From Candidatus Stackebrandtia excrementipullorum (GTDB taxonomy: Bacteria; Actinomycetota; Actinomycetes; Mycobacteriales; Micromonosporaceae): DNA of 64,000 bases. The notes beneath the pieces are model-generated. The model was not told the origin of the DNA and did no database searches. It saw only the letters and a list, made by a program, of their open reading frames with translations. This document shows, piece by piece, positions 9,101-17,800 of this stretch. Each line of letters begins with the position of its first letter. Within the stretch, counting starts at the first letter, position 1. Both the position numbers and the translations under genes were made by a program. The stretch spans positions 1 to 64,000 of the forward strand of contig DXGR01000075.1 in assembly GCA_019113825.1 (NCBI GenBank), written 5' to 3'.

Positions 9101-9310
9101 AAGGACGCCGGTCTGGACGTGACCGACCGGGTCGAGGTGCGCCTCGACGCCCCCGCCGACGTCGTCGCCGCCGTCGAGGCGCACCGCGAGTTCGTGTCGG
9201 GAGAAACACTGGCGGCCGCGCTGGAATTCGGTTCCGTCGCCGCCGACACCGGTACGACCGGTGAGGTCGGCGAAGCGGCCGGCGTCCGGGTTTCCGTGGA
9301 ACGCGTGTAA
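6164..9310 (+). CDS. ileS: Isoleucyl-tRNA synthetase
   Basis: This cytoplasmic class I synthetase charges tRNA-Ile. At 1048 residues it has the size of the longer IleS type common in Actinobacteria. The HIGH-type motif is in [16 protein letters not shown] (about residue 60), the KMSKS motif in [18 protein letters not shown] (about residue 610), and the editing domain lies between. [11 protein letters not shown] and the anticodon-binding helices follow. The ATG is eight bases after AAGGAG, which is the part of the leader predicted to be sequestered by the T-box. The gene ends just before a perfect 40-nt palindrome shared with the convergent mycosin gene. Confidence 0.97.
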   Translation: MAYPKDDPARGVPASPKLPEVEERVLAHWAEDKTFTASVDNRPAGPGGDNEFVFYDGPPFANGLPHYGHLLTGYVKDIVPRYQTMRGRRVERRFGWDCHGLPAEVEAEKQLGITSKAEIEELGVERFNEATRDSVLKYTRDWERYVTRQARWVDFDNDYKTLDLSYMESVMWAFKSLYEKGLIYEGYRVLWYCWRCETPLSNTETRMDDTYRDRQDPAVTVTLPLDSGPLDGVNMLVWTTTPWTLPSNLAAAVHPDVDYVVVEHDGRRYLLAEARVAAYARELGENPTVVSRHVGSELIGLTYRPPFDFFAGRENAHQVLAADYVTTDDGTGIVHIAPAFGEEDKVVTDAADIEPVVPVDATGCFTEETPPYAGQQVFDANKAIIRDLKDAGRMLRHDTYVHSYPHCWRCDSALIQRAVSSWFVAVSRFRDRMVELNQQIDWTPEHVKDGQFGKWLEGARDWNISRNRFWGSPIPVWVSDDPQHPRVDVYGSLAELERDFGVTVTDLHRPYIDELTRPNPDDPTGKSTMRRVPEVLDCWFESGSMPFAQVHYPFENSEWFENHYPGDFIVEYSPQTRGWFYTMHVLATALFDRPAFKTCVVHGTLLGEDGRKMSKSLRNYPDVYEVFDSYGADAMRWFLVASPVLRGGDMPVTEVGIRDTVRQVILPLWNVWYFFSLYATASGYDATPGESADRAATSGNDLDRYILAKTGRLVSDVTVAMDAYDLSAACNHVRFYLDALTNWYVRRSRDRFWEGDHDACATLAAVLKTVCEVAAPLLPLLTEDIWRGLTGERSVHLADFPKAASLPVDEKLVADMDAVREVCSSALSLRKAKKLRVRLPLAELTVATPNADALRRFESLIADEVNVKSVTFVEDVASYCDQTLTLVPRVLGPRLGKDVQRVIKAVKTGDWTADANGVTAADVVLEDGEYELTLTPRAAERTATLSSGAGVVVLDTEVTPALLAEGVARDVVRVVQQARKDAGLDVTDRVEVRLDAPADVVAAVEAHREFVSGETLAAALEFGSVAADTGTTGEVGEAAGVRVSVERV

Positions 9311-9313
9311 ACG

Positions 9314-9353
9314 ACGATGCCGGTTCGGAACACGTGTTCCGAACCGGCATCGT
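9314..9353. terminator. Perfect 40-nt palindrome between ileS and mycP
   Basis: Two exact 20-nt halves (first half ACGATGCCGGTTCGGAACAC) form an uninterrupted stem between the convergent stop codons of ileS and mycP. It works in either direction and is best read as a bidirectional terminator. Confidence 0.85.
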
Positions 9354-9365
9354 GACGTCGAAGGT

Positions 9366-10709
9366 CTACTGTTTGAGCCCCTTGATGCCCTGGAACAGCG
9401 ATATCGGGTCGCCGTCGTCGGTGGGTTCGATCATGTCCTCCTTGGAGGCCTTACCGATTCGCCATCCGACTCGTCGGCCCCGGCGCAACGCGGCCACACC
9501 GGTGACGGTGATGAAAAATGCGGCTACCGCGGACAACCCGATGATGAGCGCAGTCCGGTTCATCCACGCGAAGTCCTCGTGGCGAGCGGCCTGTTCCTCG
9601 GTCAACACCGGCGGGTTCACTTCGGTGATGGCCACCGGAGCGTTGTCGGTCAAACGTTCGGTGACGGCACGGTAGGGATCGACGAGTCCGTTACCGTATT
9701 CGAGCGAAGGCGTCGGACCTGCCACATGACTCGCAGTGCGGATGATCTGTGAGGCGTAATGCTGTGGTTCCCAATCCGGGAACAGTTCGGCCAGGAGAGC
9801 GACCGTCCCGGACACGAAAGCGGCGGCTCCGGAGGTTCCGCCGAAGTCGTTTTGATAGTCACCGTCGTGTTGCGGTGCGGCGATGGAGATGCCGGGGGCG
9901 ACCACGTCGATCCACGGCCCCCACTGCGACTGCGCGGTTTTCGTCAATGTCGCGTCGACGGCCCCGACACCGATGACACCCGGGTAACTGGCCGGATACA
10001 CGGGTGCGGTGGCCACCGGAAGTTCCTTATCGCCGTCGTTGCCGCCGGAGGCGACGACGACGGAACCCTTACCAATGGCGTACTCGACGGCCGACCGGAG
10101 CGGCCCGTGGTCCTCGGTGAACTTCAGGGACATGTTGATGACGTCGACGTTCTGATCGGCAGCCCACCTGATGGCGTCGGCGACGTCGTCGGCCGTCACC
10201 AGTGGCTCGTCATCGTCGTCCCTGTCGACGTTGGGATCTTGGTTGGACACGCGGACCGGTAGAATTTTCGCGTCGGGAGCCAATCCGTAGAAGTCGCCCT
10301 CCTCGGACTTTCCTCCCGCGATGATCCCGGCGACCCCGGTTCCGTGGCCTAGACAATCGCGTACGGCTCCATCGCCCAGATTCTGTTCCTTTTCGTCCTG
10401 TGATTCTGCGTCGATGTAGGCCTTGCCGCTGAGGACCCTGCCGTCCAGGACCGGATGGTCTGCTTGGACACCGGAATCCAGGACCGCGACGGTCACCCCG
10501 TCGCCGGTGGCCATCGGCCAGACACGTTTCATGTTGAACAGCTGCTGAGCCCAGGTGACATCGGCGGTCAGGTCGGACGCGGCAACACTGGAGACCTCGT
10601 TCTCGCAACTGCTGTCGGCGTGTGCGGTGCCGCCGACGCCGAGGGTCAGCCCGACCGCCGCTACGGCGACGGCCACGGCGGCACCGAGAGGGCGACGCAG
10701 GACGGTCAC
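9366..10709 (-). CDS. mycP: Mycosin, subtilisin-like protease of the ESX/type VII system
   Basis: The 447-residue protein has a signal peptide (ends near AHA), an S8 serine protease domain with Asp in VAVLDSGVQADH, His in GHGTGVAGIIAGG and Ser in GGTSGAAAFVSGTVALL, and one C-terminal transmembrane helix (ALIIGLSAVAAFFITVTGVAAL) followed by a basic tail. This is the architecture of MycP mycosins, which are membrane-anchored outside the cell and needed for ESX complex function and substrate processing. Its start overlaps the eccB stop by four bases (ATGA), so the two are translationally coupled. Confidence 0.93.
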   Translation of the reverse strand: MTVLRRPLGAAVAVAVAAVGLTLGVGGTAHADSSCENEVSSVAASDLTADVTWAQQLFNMKRVWPMATGDGVTVAVLDSGVQADHPVLDGRVLSGKAYIDAESQDEKEQNLGDGAVRDCLGHGTGVAGIIAGGKSEEGDFYGLAPDAKILPVRVSNQDPNVDRDDDDEPLVTADDVADAIRWAADQNVDVINMSLKFTEDHGPLRSAVEYAIGKGSVVVASGGNDGDKELPVATAPVYPASYPGVIGVGAVDATLTKTAQSQWGPWIDVVAPGISIAAPQHDGDYQNDFGGTSGAAAFVSGTVALLAELFPDWEPQHYASQIIRTASHVAGPTPSLEYGNGLVDPYRAVTERLTDNAPVAITEVNPPVLTEEQAARHEDFAWMNRTALIIGLSAVAAFFITVTGVAALRRGRRVGWRIGKASKEDMIEPTDDGDPISLFQGIKGLKQ

Positions 10710-12232
10710 TGTTCCTCCCTTTGGCAGTAGTCGTACTCCATCGCCTCTTCATTGCAGTTGTTGAAGGCCGTGGCGATGGCGGCATGGGCGTCCAACGCCG
10801 GACCGGTGGGAATGAGACTCAGCAGTTCCGGGTTGAGAACCGCGGCCATGTCCTCGCCGTACTTCATGGCCTCCAACGGATCGGTCGCCGCCATGATCTC
10901 GTACCGCTGTTCCTGGTTCGGGTCCATGCGGGTGATCGGATAGGTCTGTCCGGACACGATGAGGGAGAAGGCGCCGACGTTCTCGCCGGTGCGAACGAGC
11001 ATGCCACGGCCCGGCGGCATGACGATCCGGTCGGCGAGAACGTTCCCGTCGTTGGAGACCTGTTGGGTGTCTATACCGGAGTCGGTGGGAAGTGTGGCGT
11101 TGACCAGAATGCTTCCCGTGTCCCCGCTGTAGGCGATACATGCGGGCTTGCTGTGCCAGTTGTCGGGAACTTCGGGTTGGACCAGGGGCAGGGCTGCAGC
11201 GAACGCGGCCTCGTCGTCGACATCGGGATAGAAAAGGCCCTCGGAGTTTTGCGCGGCCACGGCGGCATTCTGGGCGCCCTCCCCGGTGACGTACCCGGAT
11301 TGACCGTGTTCACCGGCCAGCAACATGGCCTGGAGCTCGGTGATGCGTGCCGCGCCGGTCTGAAGTGCAACGTAATAGTTCGTGTTCGCGCCGACGGTGT
11401 GTTCGAAGACGGTACCGACGTTTTGACCGAGGTCGGATGACTGGTCGAGGTTCGGGACGTGTGGTACGACCAGGTCTTCGCCGGTCGGTAGAGCCTTCGT
11501 GAAGCCGGGGGCCACGGTCGCGCGGGAGGCGCCTCCGAGACCGATGTAGTTCAAGGTCGTGTTGGGTTCGGGAACGAAGTGTTTGAACCCGCCGGCGTCG
11601 ACCAGGTAGGTTTCGTCCCCTTCGGAGATCACGACGGCCTGCGAGCTGTCGAGGTTGTCGCCTTTCGACAGGGTGGCGCCGACGTAGAGCAGCGACAGCG
11701 GCTCGTTCTCCTGCGGGCTCGTGCACACCGTGGCACGGGAGTCGGTCATGAGCTGGTCGGGAGCCGGTATCGAGTCGGGGGCCCCGGCGATGCCGATGGG
11801 CATGCCTCGGGGCGGAACCTCGTCGTCGATGTCTTCACCGGTGAGGGAGTTGCGACTTACCTCCATGGTGTCGGTCGTGCCCGCCAACAGGACCGCGGAG
11901 GCGAAATTGGTGACCGGGTAGAGCCGCTGAGGAAACTCCTCGGTGGCGTCCTCCAACGTTGGGAAGACGACGTATTTGGTTCCGGTGTCCTCTTCGAGGA
12001 CGATGACACCACCGTGCCACCACTCCTTGTTGGTACCGAAGTTTGACGCGAAGAACGAGATCGCGACGGTGGCGGCCAGCGCAAGGATACTGATCATGAC
12101 CCCGGCGAAGACGGCGCCACCGGCTTTGCGGAAGGGCGACTGCGCGGGGTCGGTCTTGCGGTAGACAAGGGCCGAGACCACGCGTTGCAACAGGAACTGG
12201 TAACTCTGAAGCTGATCCCGACGGGTCGCCAT
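10706..12232 (-). CDS. eccB: ESX secretion core protein EccB
   Basis: The 508-residue protein begins with the EccB signature (MATRRDQLQSYQFLLQRVVS, then ALVYRKTDPAQSPFRKAGGA), one transmembrane helix at about 45-70 and a large extracytoplasmic region. EccB is a core subunit of the type VII membrane complex. AAGGAG ten bases upstream marks the start. It overlaps mycP by four bases, and a strong hairpin separates it from the upstream Esx-type genes. Confidence 0.93.
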   Translation of the reverse strand: MATRRDQLQSYQFLLQRVVSALVYRKTDPAQSPFRKAGGAVFAGVMISILALAATVAISFFASNFGTNKEWWHGGVIVLEEDTGTKYVVFPTLEDATEEFPQRLYPVTNFASAVLLAGTTDTMEVSRNSLTGEDIDDEVPPRGMPIGIAGAPDSIPAPDQLMTDSRATVCTSPQENEPLSLLYVGATLSKGDNLDSSQAVVISEGDETYLVDAGGFKHFVPEPNTTLNYIGLGGASRATVAPGFTKALPTGEDLVVPHVPNLDQSSDLGQNVGTVFEHTVGANTNYYVALQTGAARITELQAMLLAGEHGQSGYVTGEGAQNAAVAAQNSEGLFYPDVDDEAAFAAALPLVQPEVPDNWHSKPACIAYSGDTGSILVNATLPTDSGIDTQQVSNDGNVLADRIVMPPGRGMLVRTGENVGAFSLIVSGQTYPITRMDPNQEQRYEIMAATDPLEAMKYGEDMAAVLNPELLSLIPTGPALDAHAAIATAFNNCNEEAMEYDYCQREEQ

Positions 12233-12300
12233 GGGGGGTTACTCCTTGAGAATGTGCCGGCGTGCGGTTACACGATATCGGGGGGCGACAATAGGCAACG

Positions 12301-12338
12301 ACAATGCCCCGCACGACGATTATCGTACGGGGCATTGT
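12301..12338 (-). terminator. Hairpin between the esx genes and eccB
   Basis: ACAATGCCCCG at 12301-12311 pairs with CGGGGCATTGT at 12328-12338; after one mismatch a further 4 bp (ACGA/TCGT) pair around a short loop. It lies 16 bases past the stop of the second Esx-type gene and 68 bases ahead of eccB. It probably reduces read-through, so the abundant small substrates are made in excess over EccB and MycP. Confidence 0.65.
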
Positions 12339-12354
12339 TAATGCGTTGATCGGC

Positions 12355-12648
12355 TTAACCGAAGAAGGAGGCGGCACGCAGGTCCGTCGCGCGGATGCCT
12401 TCGGCACCGTCGTTGAGCGCGACCTTCAGTTTGACGAGGGACTGGGCGATGGCCAGCGCGGCCTCACGCCAGATGTTCTTCTGCTCGAGGTAGGCCACCT
12501 GGGCGTCACTGCCGCTCCAGGCTTCGCCCTCGAGCGGCTTGAGGGCGGCCTCGATGTCGTCCATGACGCCGTCCATTTTGCGAATGAAGGTGTCGATGGC
12601 GCCGGTGGCACTGCTGATGCCACCGTAGTCATAACGCAAGTTCGTCAT
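12355..12648 (-). CDS. WXG100 (ESAT-6-like) Esx protein
   Basis: The 97-residue protein has the WXG100 size and a Trp-X-Gly turn (AWSGSDAQVAYLEQ, about residues 44-57) between two amphipathic helices. Such proteins form antiparallel heterodimers with a partner encoded next door and are the main cargo of type VII secretion. The partner gene lies 52 bases upstream. The upstream site is a purine run (AGAAAG) rather than a strong Shine-Dalgarno sequence. The name esxA or esxB cannot be assigned from sequence alone. Confidence 0.9.
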   Translation of the reverse strand: MTNLRYDYGGISSATGAIDTFIRKMDGVMDDIEAALKPLEGEAWSGSDAQVAYLEQKNIWREAALAIAQSLVKLKVALNDGAEGIRATDLRAASFFG

Positions 12649-12700
12649 TGATTTTTTTCTTTCTAAAGATCGGGTTCCGGTGGGTTTGTGCTGAAAGGAA

Positions 12701-13030
12701 TTAACGGCCGTTCGTCAGCAGTGCGACGGTGTCGTCACCGAGCGCCTGGTTGATGCTGATCGAGTTGTCGTCGTCGGCCTGGTTGAAGACCATGCTCGAG
12801 TCGAGGATGCCGTTGCCGACCTTGTTCATTGCTTCGTCAATTTTTGTCAGGTTGGTCATCATTGTGCTCTGGACCGTCTGGAAGACGTTTCCAGCCTGAC
12901 CCCGCATGGCGTCATGCATGTGTTCCAGACCCTGGAACATGGTGTTTGCGGCGGATGCGATCTCCTCGCCACCCATGAGCGCCTTCTGGGCACCGTCCTG
13001 CAGGACTTCGAGTTTGGCGTCCAATGCCAT
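12701..13030 (-). CDS. Esx-family partner protein without the WXG tryptophan
   Basis: I place the start at 13030 (MALDAKLEVLQDG) because GGAGG lies seven bases upstream; the frame opens earlier but without such a site. The product is 109 residues, helical, with the turn reading RGQAGNVF in place of W-X-G. It is followed by a second helix and a tail ending in DDTVALLTNGR. Size and position next to a true WXG100 gene make it the likely dimer partner. Loss of the Trp in one partner of a pair is seen in some ESX systems. Secretion is inferred. Confidence 0.8.
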   Translation of the reverse strand: MALDAKLEVLQDGAQKALMGGEEIASAANTMFQGLEHMHDAMRGQAGNVFQTVQSTMMTNLTKIDEAMNKVGNGILDSSMVFNQADDDNSISINQALGDDTVALLTNGR

Positions 13031-13154
13031 TGGATTGCCTCCATGTGTTGAGGGCGCGGAGTCCGCGCCCGGGGTGTTCACAGAAGACTTTAACGTCCTC
13101 GTGCGTTACACGGTATCCCACCAAGTCAAACGACGGGTAACCGAATTTTGAGCT

Positions 13155-14561
13155 TTATCCGAGCAGTCCACGGAAAAACGTGAACAGCCCGATGGCGGTG
13201 CACGCCACCGGAACGACCGCAACAATCATCAAAATGTCCACGATGTCGGCTATGCGACCGATGTACGGCGAGGGTGCACGTTTGGAATAAAGGATTCCCG
13301 ACGCGGTGCCTATGGCGACCACGGGGAGGACGATGACGAGCAGCCCCACAAGGTGGAGGCCTTCGCCGAACAGTCCGATGGTGTCGTCGGCGAGGAAGAT
13401 CAACGACAGCAGGCCCGCCGCCAACAGCGGCACCCGTTGACGGATCGCCGGGAACAACCGGGCCCGAAGGAGGAACACGACGCCGACGACGGCGACCAGT
13501 ATCGGTGCCGCGGCGGGGAACCCGTCACGGTCCACGACGTACAGGCACAGCACGGTACTGATGGATGCGCCGATCAGCAGACCGGTCAACAGTTCGTCGG
13601 CCCGCAACACCTTCGCGAAGATCTCGTCCTTCGGCGGATTCGGGTTGTCCTTGATCAGTTCCTTGGCCGATGTGGGAAGTTCCGGCATCGGTAGTTTCGC
13701 GAACCGCATCGACAACACCGGTATCGACGGCAGGAACGCGACGATCAACGCAACCGAGGCGGCCGCGACACCGGCGGAGGTCCAGTTGCTGAAACTCAGC
13801 AGCGACGCGATCAGGCCGATGAAACCAACGAATACTCCGGCGGCGAACACCCGCAGGCCTTCACCTACCGAGTAGAAACCCACCACCGAGAACACGAGCA
13901 ACAGGGACGAGGCGGTCAGAAGCTGCGGTGTGCCGAACTCGGAGACCGGATAAACACCGCCGAGGATGGTGTAACCACCGAGGGTGGCGAACGGCAGCGA
14001 CAAACCACCCAGCGTCGCCCCCGCCAGCGAGTCACCGCTGGCACGCGACAACGCGATACCGATTGTCAACAGGGCGATCGCGATGACCACAGCCGCAATG
14101 CCCGCTCCGAGCCAGGAGCCGGCGGCGGGTGGGCCGGCGGAGATGAGGCCCAGCAGTGTCAACGCGGCGGCCAGACCGGCGACCGTCAGGCCTGTGATCC
14201 GAGTGTGGTTACCGTCCCAGGGTTTCCCGAGAACCTTTGCGCCGGCGGCGATGGCTTCGACGACGTCGTCGTATTCACCTTCGGGCCAGTCGGCGTGCCG
14301 GGGTGCAAGATGCAGGATCTCGCCGTCGCGTATCTGCTGCATCGCCATCGACTGCGAGGGGTTGATGGTCTTGCCGTCGGTACGACGCAGATCGAAGCCG
14401 CCGTGTTTTTCCGCGTCGTCGGCCGCGCCTTCCCCGGCGTAGTCGAGCACGGTCGGCAGCAGCTCGCTGACCGGTACGTGGTCGGGAAGCACGAGGTCGA
14501 TACGCCGTCGGGGCGCGGAGACCGTGATCCGCGTCAGGCCGGTACGAATTGCCGTGGTCAC
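13155..14561 (-). CDS. eccD: ESX secretion core membrane protein EccD
   Basis: The 468-residue protein has an N-terminal ubiquitin-like YukD domain (about 1-95: RITVSAPRRRIDLVLPDHVP) followed by about eleven transmembrane helices, the EccD layout. EccD forms the channel-like membrane part of the type VII machine. It starts with GTG, with AAGGA about nine bases upstream. It is first in the minus-strand ESX set and diverges from eccC across a 300-bp control region. Confidence 0.93.
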   Translation of the reverse strand: MTTAIRTGLTRITVSAPRRRIDLVLPDHVPVSELLPTVLDYAGEGAADDAEKHGGFDLRRTDGKTINPSQSMAMQQIRDGEILHLAPRHADWPEGEYDDVVEAIAAGAKVLGKPWDGNHTRITGLTVAGLAAALTLLGLISAGPPAAGSWLGAGIAAVVIAIALLTIGIALSRASGDSLAGATLGGLSLPFATLGGYTILGGVYPVSEFGTPQLLTASSLLLVFSVVGFYSVGEGLRVFAAGVFVGFIGLIASLLSFSNWTSAGVAAASVALIVAFLPSIPVLSMRFAKLPMPELPTSAKELIKDNPNPPKDEIFAKVLRADELLTGLLIGASISTVLCLYVVDRDGFPAAAPILVAVVGVVFLLRARLFPAIRQRVPLLAAGLLSLIFLADDTIGLFGEGLHLVGLLVIVLPVVAIGTASGILYSKRAPSPYIGRIADIVDILMIVAVVPVACTAIGLFTFFRGLLG

Positions 14562-14676
14562 CGTCGATGATCCTTACATCAATTATGAGGTGTGCGCGCG
14601 GTATCGCCGGTCGGTCCAGGCCGGCCGGAACTGCCGAATCCTGTCACGTCTGACGGGGGTACCGCAAACCACGTTG

Positions 14677-14695
14677 CACCACACCTGGTGTGGTG
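14677..14695. promoter_or_regulatory. Palindromic operator candidate in the ESX control region
   Basis: CACCACACC and GGTGTGGTG flank a single central T, a 9-bp perfect dyad typical in size and form for a dimeric regulator site. It is about 70 bp upstream of the eccC -35 box and about 115 bp from the eccD start. The regulator is unknown. Confidence 0.5.
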
Positions 14696-14760
14696 ACGTG
14701 ACGTGTCATCCCTCAGACTATCGGTTGGATGCACACGATCGGATCGGGAGACGCACGGGC

Positions 14761-14790
14761 TTGGAACCGGGTGCACGGTGGCCGTAAAGT
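14761..14790 (+). promoter_or_regulatory. Promoter of the eccC operon
   Basis: TTGGAA, an 18-bp spacer and TAAAGT resemble a primary-sigma promoter. Transcription would start near 14797, giving a leader of about 65 nt before eccC. Confidence 0.5.
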
Positions 14791-14863
14791 GTGAGCAACC
14801 CCTGAATTTGACGTGACCGTCCCCGTCGACGTCACCGCACAGCCAGAAAGAGGCGATCGGCTC

Positions 14864-17800
14864 ATGGGCCTAGTCATGGTGAAGAAGCGCCCCAGGCGCC
14901 CGGCACCAGAATTGCCCGACGGTGACCTGCAGGTAGAGGCGCCCCCTGAACTGCCACAACCGGGCGGCAAGAACTGGCAGCAGTTGCTCATGGTTCTGCC
15001 AATGCTCGCCGGCGGCGGTGCGATGATGATGATGATGATGTCCAGCGGCGGCGCCGCATCCGGCATGGGCATGATGCGTGGTGTCAGTGGTGGCCTGTTC
15101 GCCCTCTCGATGCTGGGCATGGTCTTCATGAACATGTCGCAGGGCAAGGGCCCCAGCAAGCAGGAGATGCTTCAGCTGCGCCGCGACTTTCTTCGAAAGC
15201 TGTCGCAGCTGCGTCGCCAGGTCCACAAGACGCGACGCGATCAGCGTCGTGGGTTGTTCTACCGCCACCCGGATCCGGACACGTTGTGGTCGACGGCCAC
15301 CAGTGCCAGGTTGTGGGAACGTCGTTCCGGCGACGGCGACTTCGCCGTGGTGCGTATGGGCCTCGGGCCACAGCAGTTGGCCACTCCGATACGGGTACCC
15401 CCCTCCAAACCGGTGGAGGACCTGGAACCGTTGTGTACGGCGGCGCTTCGACGGTTCCTCAACACCAATGCCGTCGTCAACGATCTTCCGGTCGCCATGG
15501 ACCTGCGCGGTTTCTCCAAAATGTACTTCCGTGGCGACACCGAGAAAAGTCGTGGGCTGGTCCGTGCCATGGTTGCGCAGATCAGCACCTGGCACAGTCC
15601 CGACGAACTCCTGGTCGCCGTGTGCGCTTCGCAGGAGAACATGCGTCACTGGGACTGGATGAAGTGGCTGCCGCACGTACTGCACCCCGAGAACACCGAC
15701 GCCCTCGGGCAGATACGGCTCATGGGGAACTCGCTGCGGGAACTCGAGGAGCGTTTCGGTGACCTTTTGTCGGGTCGTCCGCGTTTCAACCCGGCCTCGT
15801 CCCCGTGGGACGGTCACCACGTCATCGTGATCATGGACGGCGGCAACACGCAGGGCGCCGACCACCTCGCCACCGAAGGCGGCGTCGAGGGGGTCACCAT
15901 CCTCGACCTGAGCACACCGCCGCCGCGTCAGCTTGAGCCCGGCCTTCTCCTGTTGCAGCATCAGGACAACGGCATGCTGCGGATGGGAACCGTTGACGCG
16001 ATCGACGACATCCGCAAGCCCGACAGCCTCACGCTTGAGGAGGCCGAGGCCCTCAGTCGTCGACTGTCGCCGTTGCGTCAGACCTTCAGCGCGGGCGGCA
16101 GCAGCTCGGCCGACGACGAGTCGGCCTTCGAGGGCAACCTCAGCTTCACCGACCTCCTCGACATCGGTGACCCGTACGACTACAACCCCGACCGCGCGTG
16201 GGCTCCTCGCCCCAACCGCGACCGTCTGCGTGTGCCGCTCGGCGTCGGGCCCGACGGGCTTCCCGTCGACCTGGACATCAAGGAGTCGGCGCAGGACGGC
16301 ATGGGCCCGCACGGCCTTATGATCGGTGCGACCGGTTCGGGTAAGTCGGAGGCGTTGCGGACTCTGGTGCTCGCTCTGGCGGCGGTGCACTCACCCGAAA
16401 CGTTGAACTTCGTACTCGTCGACTTCAAGGGTGGTGCGACATTCACCCGGCTCGACAAACTTCCTCACACCTCGGCGGTCATCACCAACCTGTCGGACGA
16501 GCTGGTCCTGGTCGACCGCATGAAGGACGCCATCGAAGGCGAAACTCTGCGGCGACAGGAGCTGCTGCGGTCGGCGGGTAAGTTCGCGTCACTGCGTGAA
16601 TACGAGAAGGCGCGTGCCGCCGGCGCCCCGATCGCGCCCATGCCGAGTCTTCTGATCATCTGTGACGAGTTCTCCGAGTTGTTGGCCGCCAAGCCCGACT
16701 TCATCGACATGTTCGTTCAGATCGGTCGAGTCGGCCGTTCGCTGGGTGTGCATCTTCTCCTGGCGTCGCAGCGTCTCGAGGAGGGCAAGCTGCGCGGTCT
16801 GGACACCCACCTGTCGTACCGGATCGGTTTGCGGACGTTCTCGGCCATCGAGTCGCGTGCGGTTCTGGGGGTCTCCGACGCCTACGAGCTGCCCCGGGCG
16901 CCCGGACACGGATACCTGCGGTTCGGCACCGAGCCGCTGATCCGTTTCCGTGCCTCCTATGTGTCGGGTGTATACCAGCGCAGCGCGGCCGAAAAGGCGA
17001 TCGCGGCGGCCGGTGGCCCACAGGTTCGTGAGTTCACGGCGTCTTTCGTTGCGCCGCCTCCGAAGCCGAAGAAGGAGGAGAAGCCGAAGGAGGTCCTGGA
17101 GGACGACGACGAAAAGGTCGGCGACTCGCTGATGGACATCCTTGTGGCGAAGATGGAGGGCAAGGGGACTCCGGCCCACAAGGTGTGGCTGGATCCGCTC
17201 GACACTCCACCGACTTTGGACGAACTGTTGCCGCTGGCCACTACGTCCGAACGCGGTTTCGGTACCGGGCGGCCCGAACAACAGGGTTCGCTGTCGGTCC
17301 CGGTCGCGTTGATCGACAAGCCCTTCGAGCAACGACGCGACGTTCAGTGGATCGACATGGCGGCGGCCGCCGGACACGTGGCCGTGGCAGGAGGTGCGCA
17401 GTCGGGTAAATCGACCATGTTGCGTACCGTTATGACCTCGTTGGCGTTGACGCACACTCCCAAGGAAGCCCAGTTTTACTGCCTGGACTTCGGTGGTGGA
17501 GGTATGTCCTTGATGAAGGACCTGCCTCACGTCGGTGGGGTTTATCAGCGGTTGGACTCCGACGAGGTGCGACGGACCGCCGCCGAGGTCTTCAACGCTC
17601 TGGAGGCTCGTGAACAGCGTTTTGCGGCCAAGGGCATCGACTCGATGCCGACCTACCGCAAGATGCGTGCCGACGGCCGGGTCACCGACGACCCGTTCGG
17701 CGATATCTTCCTGATCGTCGACGGTTGGCAGACCCTGCGTCAGGAGTTCGAAGACGTCGAACAGATCATCACGCAGATCGCGCAGCGTGGTCTTTCCTAC

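Larger units (their letters stand above)
14562..14863. other. Divergent eccD-eccC control region
   Basis: These 302 bases separate eccD and eccC. They hold a 19-nt palindrome (14677-14695), a good promoter toward eccC (14761-14790) and tandem GACGTG copies at about 14695-14704. No gene was recognised. Confidence 0.6.

Noticed and set aside
7577-9184. Long open frame opposite ileS
   Set aside because: Shadow of ileS; composition follows the complementary codons and no family motifs are seen.
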